A model generated the notes under the pieces. It searched no databases. It had not been told where the DNA came from and saw only the letters and a list, made by a program, of their open reading frames with translations. From positions 8,512,591 to 8,576,590 of the forward strand of contig NC_061776.1 of the NCBI RefSeq assembly GCF_022458985.1: a DNA stretch of 64,000 bases. Direction: 5' to 3'. Positions 44,040 through 62,469 of this stretch are shown piece after piece. The position numbers and the translations under genes were made by a program. The number at the start of each line of letters is the position of its first letter. The stretch's first letter is position 1. This DNA is from Mugil cephalus (Eukaryota > Chordata > Actinopteri > Mugiliformes > Mugilidae).

Positions 44040-44480
44040 AGATACAGAAAGCTTTATTCATCCCTGAAGGGCAATTCAGTTTCTACAGTCTGTCATCTAG
44101 ACTTACAACCATTCATACAACAATAATACATGGCAGGAGTAGTGTGATATGAGGCAGAAAGCAAAATAAATAGTCATAAGGGAGAATACATTAAACTTAA
44201 TAATTAAAAAATAAATGAAGAACGTGCCAAGTGAATAACTGGATACAAGGATAATGTTCTGGTAAGTGAGTGTATTTGTATATGCAAGGCAATTAGTTTG
44301 CACAAACTTGCACAAATCCATGTTGCTATGTTGCTATTTTTATTTATATTTCCACTTTTATTTATCTTTTATTGTCCATCTATACTGTTTTCTTTTAGTA
44401 CGTATATAACACAGTTACTTATGGGAAATAATCCCATAATTTCGTACCATCTCGTGGTTCTGTATGGTTGGGAATGACAA
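44040..44480 (-). repeat. Antisense LINE/SINE 3' tail region
   Basis: GCTTTATTCATCCCTGAAGGGCAATTC reads on the - strand as a GGGATGAATAAA-type tail. The following 400 bases are A/T-rich and contain no long frame of recognised type. Confidence 0.4.
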
Positions 44481-44681
44481 ATAAAAATCCTTAAATCCTT
44501 CAGTTTAAAACATTTAATAGACACTGCTGATGCTGCATTAATACACTAATGTTATAGTCCTGATTTGACCTATAGATTAGTGTCCATGATGCATTAGCCA
44601 GGAATAGTTTTAGCCGTGAACTCCATTGAGTGTGTAGGTAAACACTAGAGGTGAATCTAGTTAAATAACAAACTGGAGGAA

Positions 44682-44760
44682 AGGTTACGGTGACGTGACA
44701 CGTGACCTGAATCCTGCCCTGCGATTGGCTGAAAACGCTCCTATTTAGATCCGGGGACAA
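44682..44760 (+). promoter_or_regulatory. acadm proximal promoter candidates (E-box, nuclear-receptor half-site, inverted CCAAT)
   Basis: Within 100 bases upstream of the acadm ATG lie CACGTG (44699-44704), an overlapping TGACCT half-site (44703-44708) with AGGTTA about 20 bases upstream, and GATTGGC, an inverted CCAAT box (44723 onward). Human ACADM is controlled through nuclear-receptor response elements, so the half-sites fit, but function is inferred from position only. Confidence 0.4.
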
Positions 44761-44777
44761 GTTTATTCCACCGTGTC

Positions 44778-47700
44778 ATGACAATGCTGCTCAACAAGGT
44801 AAATATCTCGACGTTAGCCTTCTTTTACTACTTTAAATATATAGTTTTAGCGAATTAAAATTCATAGTTTTTTCAATTAGCGTCTTGTCTTTTATTTTTC
44901 TGTCAACAAAGCGTTGGTAGCGACGTAACGGGCTAACGTTAGCTAGCTTAAACCTGCAACGATTATGACACATTTCTGTTGTTGTTGTTGTTTTTTATTC
45001 ATTTGTTTTTATTTTAATAACGCGTAAGCGTCTTTCATGTGTTTACGTCCGACTTACAGTGCTTAACACCCAAATATGTTCCCTGTTAATATTTAATATA
45101 GCTAGCTGCCCTGAATATCTTTGACTAACCCCAAGGTCTCTGTGTAGTTCCGGTCAAAATACACTCATTTTCCACTTTTCTGTCATTCGTAAATCCAGAA
45201 ACTGTGTTTTTTTTAAAAGGATTTCTCCCTTTACTTAAGTCCACATTTAATAGCCCTTTTATGGTTTAATGGTTGTTAGATCAGACCATATCTAGTGCTG
45301 TGCAAATACCTGCAAGGCGATAAAGGTTTCCTAGATATCAACATATTTTAAAAACCGCCTTTAATTGTTCTTTGTGTATTTAGTGCAAATTTCAAGTCTA
45401 ATTATAATGACTTTTAATCTAGACTTGGTAAAAACGTGAAAATGTACCCAGTTAAAGGCTAATTTTGCTTAATTTGTACACAGATTTATCATAAGTTGTG
45501 TTACACATGCAGATTTTTAAGTTTCACAGTCTTGATGAAAATGTTTTCTAAATATGCTGCAAATTTTAGAGTTCACGTTCAGAGAAACAGACGCATAGCT
45601 CTCGACTTTACCAGTGATACATCAGAGGAACTAGTTGAAGCAAACTAGTGATTCGTTTACATGTTATTTCCTGTATAACGTGTGCAGGTGACTTGACGCT
45701 CTGGTTCTGGTTTCCCCCTCCGCTCACAGGTGCTCAGAACCGGCGTGCGCTCCGGGATCCGTCTGCAGAGCTCCCACGCGGCTGCAGCCAGCGCCACCGC
45801 ATCTTCCAGCGGCCATGCATCCGCCCAAGGCTTCTCATTCGGTGAGTAAGGACGCAAAATGTGGTATGAAATGGCTTGTTTTTTGTTTTTTTTGTTTTAC
45901 TTTGTTCATTGCGTCTTCCTGCTGCTTTTGGCACACAGAGCTGACGGACCAGCAGAAGGAGTTCCAGCAGCTGGCCAGGAAGTTTGCACGTGAAGAAATC
46001 GTCCCTGCTGCTCCTGCTTATGACAGGAGTGGGGAGGTGAGTAGAGCCGAGACGACCCTGTGACGGTTTGTCGGATTAAGTGCGGCTTGAAATGACCGAC
46101 ATCCAAGCTGCAGACGTCACTGCGTATCTTCTGCCTGTGACTCTTGGGTCTTCCTGTTTTACTGACGGGCGCTTTAGCTGCGCAGTGATGTTGAACAGAA
46201 AGAACCAAATATATAATTGAATCTGGTCTGCTAATCGGAGGATAGTGGACATTGCTCTCAAGTTTGCAGCTTAATCTATGTCAGTAAAGTTAATTAATTG
46301 CTTTGTATTCTTATTTGTCCTCAGCGGTGATAAGTAGAAGATTAGCGTTTAATTCAGCATGGGTCATGCCTTTTATCAATGTCAAATAATTTCTCTCAGT
46401 AATGAGTTGTGCTACATGACCTCTTTTCTATTTCAAATATTTGCACAACCGCACACACCTCTTTTTCTGTGCTGTTCTAACGTAATTTTTTTCTTTATTT
46501 ATCTGTTTTTAATAATTCTAAGTATATTCTGCCTATATTTTCCCTTTTACAGTATCCGTTCCCCCTCATTAAGAAAGCATGGGAGCTTGGTCTAGTGAAC
46601 GGTCACATCCCGCAGGAGTATGGTACGTTATTGTTGTACTGATTGTTCACTCCAAGCAATAACACCAGCCTTTGTTTCTTTAGGATAGAGTTTCTAACTT
46701 AAACAGATCAGTGGCGGCTGCTTTTTAATTCATTCAAATGAGCTTCCTGAGGACGTCCTGTTGTGTGTTAACACACACAAATATTAGGATTATATCCACT
46801 AATTTATCATTATTGAGCTACTTTATGGATCCTGTAACGCAGTATGTCAGGTTTACTCTGTGAAATAACAAATGTATACATTGACACTATATTTATCATG
46901 AAAGGAAGTACGGCTGTAGGTAAAATGTGTTTAATTCTTTTGTCAGTGGATGTGTGTTTAGGTCGGAATAGTTAGTAGGTTTATGTTTAACAAGCAAAAA
47001 CAGTTTCTACCTTGAAGCCACCAGACTCCTGAATAGTTCATATAACACTTCCTCACTTTCTCATCACTCCCACTGACTGTTATATGTAGCACAAGGCACA
47101 GAACACTTTCTAAAACTCAGGTTGTAAACCTTTAATTTAACAGATTCCTCCTACTACATCTTTGTTTTTGATTTTTGTATTTTGAAGTTTAGGTTTATTT
47201 TTACATCCTTTTATTCATTTGTTAGAGACACTTGCCAAGTATTTATTTCCTTGAATGGTTTTTACTGTGTGTGACAATAAACCTCTTGTCTGTTTGTTCG
47301 TCGTTTAGGTGGAATGGGTTTGTCGATCTTTGACAGCTGCCTCATCACTGAGGAGTTGGCTTACGGCTGCACTGGAGTGCAGACTGCCATGGAGGCCAAC
47401 TCGTTGGGAGTAAGTTTTGTGTTTCTCTTATTCTGGGGCTTTATTTCAATCTTAAATAATTAAATCTAAATAAATGCAGTGTTTTGCTAAGTAGGAATTA
47501 ACCCATATGAATGTTATAGCTGCTCTGTTTGATTGCTGGAGGATTGTGGATCTTGTTCAACATGTACATCTCAAACTTAGTCTGTTGATGTTGTGAAATA
47601 AATACAACAGTCCTCAAATTTGCCTTAAAGGGCATTAAAATCTATAGAACATACAGCAGCATCCGTAGCGTTGGCGTGGGAGCACCCTGCCAAACAAATA

Positions 47701-50700
47701 GGGTAAAAAAATAAATCAGAGAAGCCAAATTCTAACCTACGTAGAATATTTAGACGTATCAACACAGGTCCCGAGTGTTCAGATCACAAGTGGCCATTAT
47801 AAAGCACACGTATGAGCAGTATACCAGTGTGTATGTAACTCGATTTCATCTGTTTCTCCCACACAGCAAATGCCCGTTATTCTGGCTGGTAATGATGCAC
47901 AGAAGAGGAAATACTTGGGGAGGATGACTGAGGAGCCTCTTATGTGTGTAAGTATTTGGGTTCAGAAGATCATTAGTTATTAGAAGTGTTTTTTGTTTTG
48001 TTTTTCTTCCCCCATCCAGAGATGTTAAATAGCAATGGCACATTCTCTTAAAAGCTCTACTTAAGTACAGACATGCACATCACTCACTAATATTTCCATC
48101 ACAACATATTAAATTAACTTTAAAATAATTTAAAGTCACTGTGTTTATTAAATGGGCATGTTTTTTTTTTTTTTTTTTTACTTTAATTTGGTTTTGGATT
48201 TAAAAAGTATATTGTCAGTTAATTAATTCAGACTATTAAGAGATAAAATACCCCCACTCTTGTGTAATTAGAGCCATTTGTGTTAGAGTTGTGCAGCAGC
48301 TCTGATTAGAAATAGAAAAGTTTTAGAAAACTCTTTGATTTAATGAACGTAAAGGAGACATTATGTGTAGGAGAACATTTAAAAAGTTATTTTTCCTCCA
48401 CTATTGCTGCACTAAACTAAAAGCTGAAGTCACTTTAAAATCTGAAAAGAAGGGAAAAGCGAGTCAGTGTCCTGGCTTTGTTGGTATTTGGTCTATTTTT
48501 GTGTCATCACCCACTGATCAGGGTGAAGGTCAGATCAGTATCGATTTCCCTTTCACTAAATGGGTCGTAGCTCGGAGCTTTCATCCTGCTTCAGATCAGA
48601 CCGAGTTAAACCCCCTGGTTTTGTTTGTTGTTGTTTTTTCCAGGCGTACTGCGTCACGGAGCCCGGCGCAGGCTCTGATGTGGCCGCCATCAAGACCCGA
48701 GCTGTGAAGAAGGGGGACGAGTATGTTGTTAACGGGCAGAAGATGTGGATCACAAACGGAGGGAAAGCCAACTGGTGTGTGCTGGAACTTTTAAACAGTT
48801 TACCTTTCGTGAAAGAAGTGACGCTGTCTCCTTTTTAAACATCTTAGTTATTTAAACACGTCTTTAATGTTTGTAGGTACTTCCTCCTCACCCGCACAAA
48901 CCCAGATCCTCAGTGTTCAGCTTCTAAAGCTTTTACTGGCTTCATTGTGGATGCCGACACTCCAGGAATTCAGGTTGGAAGAAAGGTAAGATGGGCCTGA
49001 TACTGAATTTTTAATTGCCGGCCCCTTTTCACCTGCATGGATGGAAGTGAACCTTCAAAATGCCAATGGTCAAAAGTTTGTCTGTAATACTTCACCTAAA
49101 ATGATGCAGACTGAACAACCTGCAACAAGAGCTCGAAAGAGATGTAGTGCAAGAGAAGTGACACCTGGAGTTTGATTAAAAAAATGATGAGACGGCATTT
49201 TATTTTATTTTTTTAAAAGGCAAGAAATATAGTGTCATTGATGGCCTGCAAGACCCCACGCCACTGTTTTCATTATGATCATTATTTTATATTGATTCAT
49301 TTATTTCTTAGCTGTGTTTGTTATTTAAATTAATATTCTCTTCAACTTACATGTCACAAAAGGCCTTAAAAACAAAAAGGCACCGTTTTTGGACAAAGTT
49401 TTCCATTCTATAAGCACCAGAATCACCTTAACCTTAGCGATGCCATCCTTAGTTACAGCAGAGAAACATTTAGTGACGTTAAACTGTGAACTGACCTGTA
49501 GAGGAGCGTCTCCATATGGGGCTTCTCAACTAGATTTGTATTAACGCTGTTAAAACACAGACGTGGATTTGTGAAAGAAGGTAAACAGAAGGAGGGAAAA
49601 ACTGCCTTGGGGCCAGCACAGCTACAAAACTGCTGCTCTGGATTTATATTTGTATGAAAGGTTGTTAAATATTTTCAGGAATATTGTTTAAAGCAGCAAG
49701 TCAGGACGTGTTTGCAGAGTAAACCCGGAAGAAATGACTTGATACGTAACTAGAGAATCAAAAAGTTCTGTGTTCACTTTGCAAAAATGTCCAGGTGGAT
49801 AAACCTGCCGAGCACAAATCTCTGGTTGTTTTAAAACTTGTATTACCTGAGAACAATGAGTTAGACTTGAAGGGATTGTTTTTAAAACGTTAACAGGTTC
49901 CTTTAAGTTGCATAAAACACGATTTAGCCTTAAGATGCACATAGAGCTCTACAGCGTCTGGGGGCGAATGTTTTAGTTGCGTGATCATCACCTCATCTGA
50001 ACATTCAAGAAAGTCATGAACATGGAGAGTGAATAAACTGTAGACAAAACGATGGGCGTGGTTCCTGACTTCATGCAGGTTTTTTAAGATTTATTTAGTT
50101 TTTTCTCATGCAGGTCAAAGCTCAGTCTGTCTTCTGTCCAACCAGGAGGTAAAACGTCCTTTTGTCCCTGCAGGAGATGAACATGGGTCAGAGGTGCTCT
50201 GACACCAGAGGCATCACCTTCGAGGACGTCAGGATCCCGAAGGAGAACGTCCTGATCGGAGAGGGAGCGGGATTCAAGATCGCCATGGGGGCCTTCGACA
50301 ACACCAGGCCACCAGTGAGTCTTAGACCAGCTCAGACCGGACGAGTTTAGATTTTATATGGAGTTTTTATGTGAATCTGTAAAATCCACCATCCATCTTC
50401 AAAAGATGCTTCGTTGTTTAAAATAAATCTTGGTGTAACAGGGACAGAAATTAGAATTTCAAAAAACATCTGGGTCATATGACTTAAAAAAATTATGTAA
50501 AACAAACAACAACACTATTCATTAGAACAGGAGCAGGAACTGTGGAAACGTTGTCATGGGGGAGGAAACACCAGAGGCTGGATTTAAAAACACTGCCCTA
50601 AAAACCCTAAAGGTATATGTATAGACATAAAAATAAAATAATTACTACTTTTTAGTTTTACCGTATTTAGCATTTTTATAGTTTTTTATTTATTTAAGAT

Positions 50701-51764
50701 TTAATATAAAAAGGTAAGTCTTGAGTTTACCTTTAACCCCCTGAGACCTGAGCCTTAGTTTGGTATATATTTTTAATTTCTCCATTTATCTTCATTTGGG
50801 ATTATTAGGAAGTAGTTTTTGGAAGAAATTATGTCCTCGTGTGTGGACATGGGGATTATTTCTCTATATTATAATAAAGTCACCAAAATATAAGACTATT
50901 CACTTTTATATTTGAACCTTGCTGTGTAAAGACAGAATTGCAAATAATGCAATTCAACTAGTATCTAGTTAAGAGGATAAAAACGTAAATGAGGCAGAGT
51001 AATCTGACACACACCTAAAACTTAATGTCCCCATATGTGGACGCAGGGTCTCGAAATGCAGTGTTTTTTTTTTGTTTTTTTTTTTTATTGGAATATTTAG
51101 GTTTTGTGCATTTCTAACAGTAAATGCAAACACAGCAATTGTGTCTTTTTATAATATATATTCATAATGTGATGCAGGTGGCAGCAGGAGCCACAGGTCT
51201 GGCGCAGAGAGCCCTCGATGAAGCCACCAACTACGCCCTGGAGAGGAAGACGTTCGGCCGACTCATCGCTGAGGTTTGTTTCACACCTCGTGTTCTGTCC
51301 CATCACACAAAAAGGTGTGACCGACCAACGACCGACTTCACCCTTTTTCTCGTTCCGCAGCATCAGGCCGTGTCCTTCCTCCTGGCTGAGATGGCGATGA
51401 AGGTGGAGCTGGCCAGGATGGCGTACCAGCGGTCCGCCTGGGAAGTGGACCAGGGCCGCAGGAACACTTACTACGCCTCCATCGCCAAGGCCTACGCCGG
51501 GGACATCGCCAATCAGGTGGCGAGCGACGCCGTTCAGATATTCGGCGGCAACGGCTTCAACAGCGACTACCCGGTGGAGAAGCTGATGAGAGACGCGAAG
51601 ATCTACCAGGTGAGTGATTATGTTCTGCTTCCGATCCACCACCATCGCTACCTCTGTGCTTTTCTTTTAATTTAATTTGACTTCTTTTGCAGATCTACGA
51701 GGGAACGGCTCAGATCCAAAGAATCATCATCGGCCGGGAACATCTGGGAAGATTCAAGAAGTGA
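44778..51764 (+). CDS. acadm: Medium-chain acyl-CoA dehydrogenase, 12 exons
   Basis: FAD flavoprotein of the mitochondrial matrix that catalyses the first step of medium-chain fatty-acid beta-oxidation and passes electrons to ETF. Exons: 44778-44798, 45730-45841, 45939-46036, 46553-46622, 47309-47409, 47867-47947, 48644-48774, 48877-48985, 50174-50314, 51178-51273, 51361-51609, 51693-51764. They sum to 426 codons (human 421). The first ~35 residues are Arg/Ser/Ala-rich, a mitochondrial presequence. [11 protein letters not shown] and [13 protein letters not shown] are the acyl-CoA dehydrogenase and FAD-binding signatures. IFGGNGF leads to the C-terminal [19 protein letters not shown], whose Glu is the catalytic base. 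[13 protein letters not shown] and the Arg/Lys-rich YERKTFGR-type segment ([15 protein letters not shown]) are intact. The antisense open frame opposite exons 10-11 is a shadow. Confidence 0.97.
49000..50170. other. acadm intron 8
   Basis: A 1.2-kb intron without a recognised gene. It is A/T-rich with TTTTATTTTTTT runs near 49200. No clear mobile-element terminus is found. Confidence 0.4.
50733..51055. mobile_element. Relative of the TTAA mini-element in acadm intron 9
   Basis: TTAACCCCCTGAGACCTGAG at 50733 matches the left terminus of the element at 2399, with its TTAA. The right side has TGTCCCCATATGTGGACGC and GGGTCTCGAAATG near 51030-51055, an eroded counterpart of GGGTCTCAGG. The interior differs in length, so it is a related family member rather than a close copy. 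Confidence 0.6.
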
Positions 51765-53600
51765 AACCCCCCACGTCCTGATTTGTCCATATTTAGATGC
51801 ATCTGTCGTAGCTTTTCAATACATCACACACGTTCTTATAAAACAGATCTGGCCACTTAAACTCAGGATAAAGTTTTAACTTTTTTTTTTTTGCCTTTAA
51901 TGTTTCATCCAGCCGTTCTTTTTTTTTTTTTGGGGACTCTGAGAAAATCAAGATCTGTGAGCTCAGAGGACGCACCCCCTCCCTGATGCCATAAATCCTT
52001 CTGAATGTACTTGGCAACTCATTAAGTCACAAAAAATGTTCTGTTTGCTTTACATCAAGTATTAAATGTTGAGGCTCAAACACTGTATCTACAGGAGGGG
52101 GAAAAAAATAGCATTAAACTGGAGCCAGATACATTTGGACACGTGTGACTTAATAAGTTGACATTAAAAGATTTAATTTATGTGTATGAGGCTGGACTGT
52201 CGAGTTCTGGGGAGCACGAGCAGCTTCAGCCTTTCACTTATCATCGTAATGGTTTTGGTCACAGTTCTGATTTGCTGTAAAAATCAAAGATGGTGATTTC
52301 ATCTCTTCATGCCTTAATCTGCCTTCGATATCAATACTCCGCCTCACCTTCTAACGCCTGTTCAAAAACATCAAATAAATTGTTAAATAAAATGTACAAA
52401 TCCTTTTCTCAGCAGAATGTGTGGATATATATATATTAATATAAGACTGCATGGTGCCTGAAAGCAGATTTGTATCGGTTGCTGTTGGCTCTACATTTAA
52501 AAGACGTCCATCTTTACAGTGAAGTTGTGTAGATATAGGAGGTGCTGTATCTGTATGGGTGTAATGTGTAGGCTGCTGTCACACTCTTGACAACCTGGAA
52601 CTGTATGCCATCAATTCATTCAGTGTAAACTTTTCTTTTTGTGTGCATTAATGACTGAAATAAAATACAATTCTCTTGTCTTCCTCACATTAAATGAGTT
52701 GAGAAAACCTAAACTAACAAAGAATAGATTGTGTTTTTTGTTTTTTTTTAAGATTAGGTGTATGTCCCGTATATTGACGTAAACTGTGGGGTCAGTTTTA
52801 AACAAACTCGTAGCACCCATGAAGGCAAAGTGCAGCCGTCACAACAAAAAGGTGCAAAGGATGTAAAATGACTTCATAACTTCAGAAATGAAAACTTTTC
52901 ATTTATTTTCTATTGAGAAATTCTGCCTTTGGATCTTGTCCCAGATGTTGGACTAATGCTCTTCGGTGATAAATTAATTCCTTCCAATTAGTTTTAAGGT
53001 TGATTAATTGAGGTTACTAAAAAAAATAAAGGAGTGCCATTTGTTGTTATGACAGATGATTTAAAAGCAGTTAAAATTTGAACCAGAAAAGCTGTTCTAG
53101 TATTCAAAGTTGACCATAAAAGTTTGTGATTGCTGTATAAATATATTATTAGATTCTTATTAATGTACACACCGTTTTGCAGTTGTTTGAGGTCTAGTTT
53201 ATGTCATTTATAATCTTTTCTATTATTTTAATTATAGATTAAACGTCTCATTTTACTAGTTTGCAAAAGTCCAGGAAATAGTAATAAACTTGAGTCAAAA
53301 GTGATCTTCACATTGAAGTCCAATTAATTGTCTCTAAATTATTAAGAAAATCAATTATTTAAAAAATAATTCATAATTCTATTGAAACTATTGAAATTTA
53401 TAAATATTTTTCTTTAAATATTCAGCATTTACGTTTTAATTTAGTCTAATCTGTAACATATAGTAGTTTAGCTCCTTTTTTGTAAAACAAATAAAATAAA
53501 ATAAAAATAAATAAAACAATTTTAGTACTTTACAATGCACTCCCTCCAGTAGTCTGCAGTTTTACTCTGATGCTGAAGGTGGCGCCATACAACTGAAAAC
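51765..53600. other. acadm 3' UTR and spacer to rabggtb
   Basis: AATAAA hexamers lie near 52374-52390 and 52660, either of which could end acadm. The rest is A/T-rich (AATTAATT-type tracts, AAATAAAATAAAA near 53490) without exon signals. CCTCCGGAAAATAG and GGAGGCGGAAGC at 53610-53650 mark the rabggtb start region, which has ETS-like GGAA cores. Confidence 0.5.
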
Positions 53601-53665
53601 CGACCTCCGGAAAATAGAGAGTAGAAGAAGAGGAGGCGGAAGCCTGAACATGCAAAATAGCCAGA

Positions 53666-58676
<5,011 letters not shown>

Positions 58677-59570
58677 CCCCTCCCGACCCGGCGCGCACAC
58701 TCCCAACACACACTTAGGCACACGTACAAACAGCCGTCTCTCTGAACACGCTCCGCTTCACGTCAGCTCCCGCTAATGGATGTTGGAAGCAGAGAAGAGG
58801 ACCACAACGCATTATCGTGGTGGAGGACAAAATGGACATGATTCCCCTCTGATCCTTCCTGGTTCATAAAAAAAAAATAGAAAGATGACATTCCTTAGCT
58901 TAATGAGTTTAGGGGAAAACTTGTAGCTGTTGGCACAAAGTAGACACGTTTCTTACTCTCCTCACCTTTCAGCTTCTCCACTAACCAAGAAAGTCAAAAC
59001 CAGGTGCGTCTGTCCTGTTGTGCTTTTTATTATTGTGATCATACCAGAGTGATTGGAGAATCCGGCAGATGAGTTAAGACGAGGCACAAAGAAGGTAAAA
59101 GTTAGATTCAGTTCATCTCCTCTCACTTGTTACAGTTTAACATGTACTAACTTTTAAGCACTACATCTGTGTTTTCTCATCATGCTGCTGCTATTTCATT
59201 TAAAGAAGAAAAAATAAACGTGGAAGAGCAATCGCAAGAGCTTTGGGTTCAGCTGGAGATGCAGCTCAGGACTCTTGTTCTCGTGCGGCTTTGGTGGAAG
59301 TGGAACAGTTCTCTTTGTGACGGGAAACAGCCAGAGGTGCGACGGTGTTTTAAATGTCTTATCTCCCAGCTACACTATTTATTTAAACCCAGGTTACTCA
59401 GCTCAGACGTGCGCGGCTGCGTTCGACCTGCCTCTGTGGAACAGCTTTTAGAGAACTACCATTTTACCGCACTCTCGTCGTCTTACTGAATGAAAACGTT
59501 GTACCTGGTGTCGGTTAACTGTTCAGTGTCTGTTGTTACAAAAAAAAAGTCAATAAATCACGTGTTGACA
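58677..59570 (+). other. rabggtb 3' UTR
   Basis: No exon signals follow the TAG at 58674-58676. The clearest polyadenylation signal is AATAAA in GTCAATAAATCACGTG near 59553; an earlier AAAATAAACG lies near 59210. The open frame at 59169-59489 lies inside this UTR and has no recognisable protein family. Confidence 0.45.
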
Positions 59571-60059
59571 GAGTTTTAATTACTGCTAACATGCTGTTGA
59601 TTGTGTCTGATATGCAAAGTTAACACAAAGTTACACGAAGAGAAGACTTAACTGTGATTTTAAGGTTTAAATCACACAATAAAACTACTTGAATATTAAA
59701 AAAAAGAAGGAAAAAAAAGATTCTTTTGTTTTTCACTTCAGGTTTTTCACCTGAGGTGTTTTCCTTGTGGTTTAGACGTGATTCAGAAAGTTTAGTTGAG
59801 GACAAATGTGTCCTTTTCCATTTTATTTTATTGATAACTGTTTTTTGCTATCAAAATTCAGAGCACAGCAATTTGCAGTGCATAAAAAAAAAGCTGCAGC
59901 TGATCAAATGTGTGTGTTTTTTTAGCAAATTTTAATATTTCAAGCTCAAATCCAATAATGCTCTATTTTTACACCGTGTAAACTAAATTGTTACGTTGCT
60001 ACCATAAAGGGACAGGGTGTTTTTGAAGAGGACACTTTTGTCCCTGAATTGTAACAATG

Positions 60060-60800
60060 TAACAACTTTACAATCCGGTATGAACGACTCAGGATAAACG
60101 ACACAGAAATTGAACATGAAATCAAAGTTTTAGGAGTAATAATGGACAATAAATTATGTCTAATTAAAAATCAATTGAAATATTACATAAAGTCAAAGAA
60201 TTCCTGAATTTCTTTACACCTCGTACTGCTCCTTTATACTCTCATACATAACCTGTTGTCTGGAAGTATGAACACACAGTCAATATTTATCCTTCAAAAA
60301 AGAGAATTATAACGAACAGCAATTATAAAGAACCAACAAACACACTTTTCATTTTTTCAAAACACTGAAATTTAAGGATCTGGTTGATTTTAAAACAATT
60401 CAATTCATGTACAAAAAATAAAATAAACAATTAGTTAACACACTGCATCCAAAAGTTGTTTCAAATGAGGAAGAATAAATACAACCGGAGGGGAATATAT
60501 TTATTAAAAACAAACAAACAAAACATGCAGGTCTTTCTTTCTTTTTGTATCCTTCTAATTTTGCTGTTTTTCCTGTCAGTTGTATTCACTAATTGTCTTG
60601 TCTCCTTTTGTAATCGTTTTCTCATTTCTTTATTTTTTATTTCCCTTATTTATTGCTATTTCTGTAAATGTATAACTATGAACTGATTTTGAGTTTGAAG
60701 ATAAGGAATAGGATTACAAAAGTCGATTCATCCTACTCCCTTATTTAAAAATTCGGTGGATAAGGTTGGAAATTAAAATAAATAAATAAATAAATAATGT
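60060..60800 (+). mobile_element. LINE reverse-transcriptase 3' fragment (+ strand)
   Basis: Eroded + strand wording reads INDTEIEHEIKVLGVIMDNKLC, then KEPTNTLF and FKDLVDFKTIQFMYK, the C-terminal part of ORF2 in jockey/I-like fish non-LTR elements. It is followed by a tail with GATAAGGAATAGGATTACAAAAG...TTCATCCTACTCC and an (AAAT)n end at 60775-60797. The copy has several stops and a 5' truncation. Confidence 0.65.
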
Positions 60801-62460
60801 AACCACTAGTCATCCAGAACTGAAAAAGTCACTTGGATATGTGATGAAAGCACCAACTACGTCATCCTCTGTGTCCTGTGACCACTAGATGTCAGCCTAA
60901 GCTTTCATACTGTGAGACTTTCTCACCAAAGGTCCTGGGACAAACTGATTCACTTAGTGATTACAATCTGATTTAAGGCTCTTATATATAAAACCAGCAG
61001 AGTGAGGTGGAAATATTAAACTTTCACACTCTGTTATGTTTCTACATTCGCTTCACGCTTCATTAGGTTCAGAGTTTGAGATGAATGAGATTCAGTACAA
61101 CTCCCTAGATATACTATATATTTTACCGTTTATATAGAGTTTTCTCCATGCTTGGTTTTCATTAATGGTAGTAGTTACTTTACATTAGATGTTCTTAACG
61201 GAGAAGACGGTGCGGGACTATATTCTTGTCCTTTTATGACAAATATGATGTAACTCTGGTGCTGTATGTATGGTAATAGATAGTCAGGTTTAATTTGCTA
61301 TTAGGACTGCATCATGGGAAAAAAATAAAAAATAAATAAATAAATCATCTTTCACAAAAGCATCCTACCGTGTAACTTAAATCAGTGTGATTTCTTTTTT
61401 TAGAATTTGTGCTAAGTCCGGCGCATTTACACTGATGACGAACAGATCAATGTTGATTAATGTGCATTCATATTAATCATATTACAGTTACTTATCCAGG
61501 TTACTGTGCGTTACTATTTTTCCTATTTTCCAGAGTAAAAATATAAATATTTGTTTCTTTTGTTTTTTGTTTTTGTTTTATTTTTTTCGTCCTGGGGAGT
61601 GACGTCATCTATGCGACAAGTCACGTTCTCAGCATGAGGACAACGCCGGTATAATAGTCACTGGTAATAGTATATACAGTCAGTGTTAATACCACGCAGC
61701 TACACAAACGTAAACAACAGTGGAGGGAGGAGAGAGATGAGCCTTTCGGAGCTGCTTTGAGGAAACGATATTAAGGTTTGCTGTACACTGTAAAAAACAC
61801 AACATCAAATTTAAAGATAATTCGTAAAGTATCTCCTAATCTAATGTAGTTACTATATCTATCTTTTCATTATAAATCATTAAAAATATTATTATATTGA
61901 TGCGGATCCATTTTTTATACATTAATCAGGTAATAAAATCTAACTCATTGTGTCCTCAAACAGAAAAAAATATGATTAAATAATAATTAAATAATAAACT
62001 CTCTTCAGAAGAGCAAGTGTTCTACAATTATTTACATACAAGAAGTTACATGTGTGTTTTTCTGCTGCATGTCGACTAAATCCACGTGATCAGCGTGAAC
62101 GTAACACTTTTGTCTTTTCACGCCGCGGCCCCTAAATGCCACAGCTGACGCCGTGTGGAAGATTGTGTTTCAGACTGTAATAATGGAGCGACATAAAGAT
62201 GGATGCACTCCGCCTCAGTAATTAGAGGCAGGTAATTCTCTCCTACTTGTTTCCCTCCGTGTAACGACGATAAGAAACTTCTCCTGTAATGTAAGCGAGA
62301 TAAGGAAATGACACTTTACCTGGAACAGGTTTTAACTCTGGCTTTCATCAAATGTCAGACTAAAGATAAAGAACCTCAGCTCCATATGTGGAACATTATT
62401 ATCTCCGTGCACTAATTACTGCACCGTGGTGATAGCCCAAATCAGCTTTTAATATTCTGG
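60800..62460. other. Intergenic, nothing recognised
   Basis: A/T-rich DNA with an (AAAT)n tract near 61325-61345 and T-rich stretches near 61555-61590. The segment 61590-61790 (GTGACGTCA near 61600, GTATAATAGTCAC, TACACAAACGTAAAC) has more CpG, but I see no exon. The next gene in the human order (MSH4) is not visible. Confidence 0.4.
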
Positions 62461-62469
62461 AGTTGTACC

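Noticed and set aside
48363-48707. 114-codon open frame overlapping acadm exon 7
   Set aside because: Mostly intron read out of frame with the real exon at 48644-48774.
51097-51645. 182-codon antisense frame opposite acadm exons 10-11
   Set aside because: Mirror of a well-supported coding exon; no family resemblance.
59169-59489. 106-codon open frame after rabggtb
   Set aside because: Falls within the likely rabggtb 3' UTR and has no recognisable family or splice partner.
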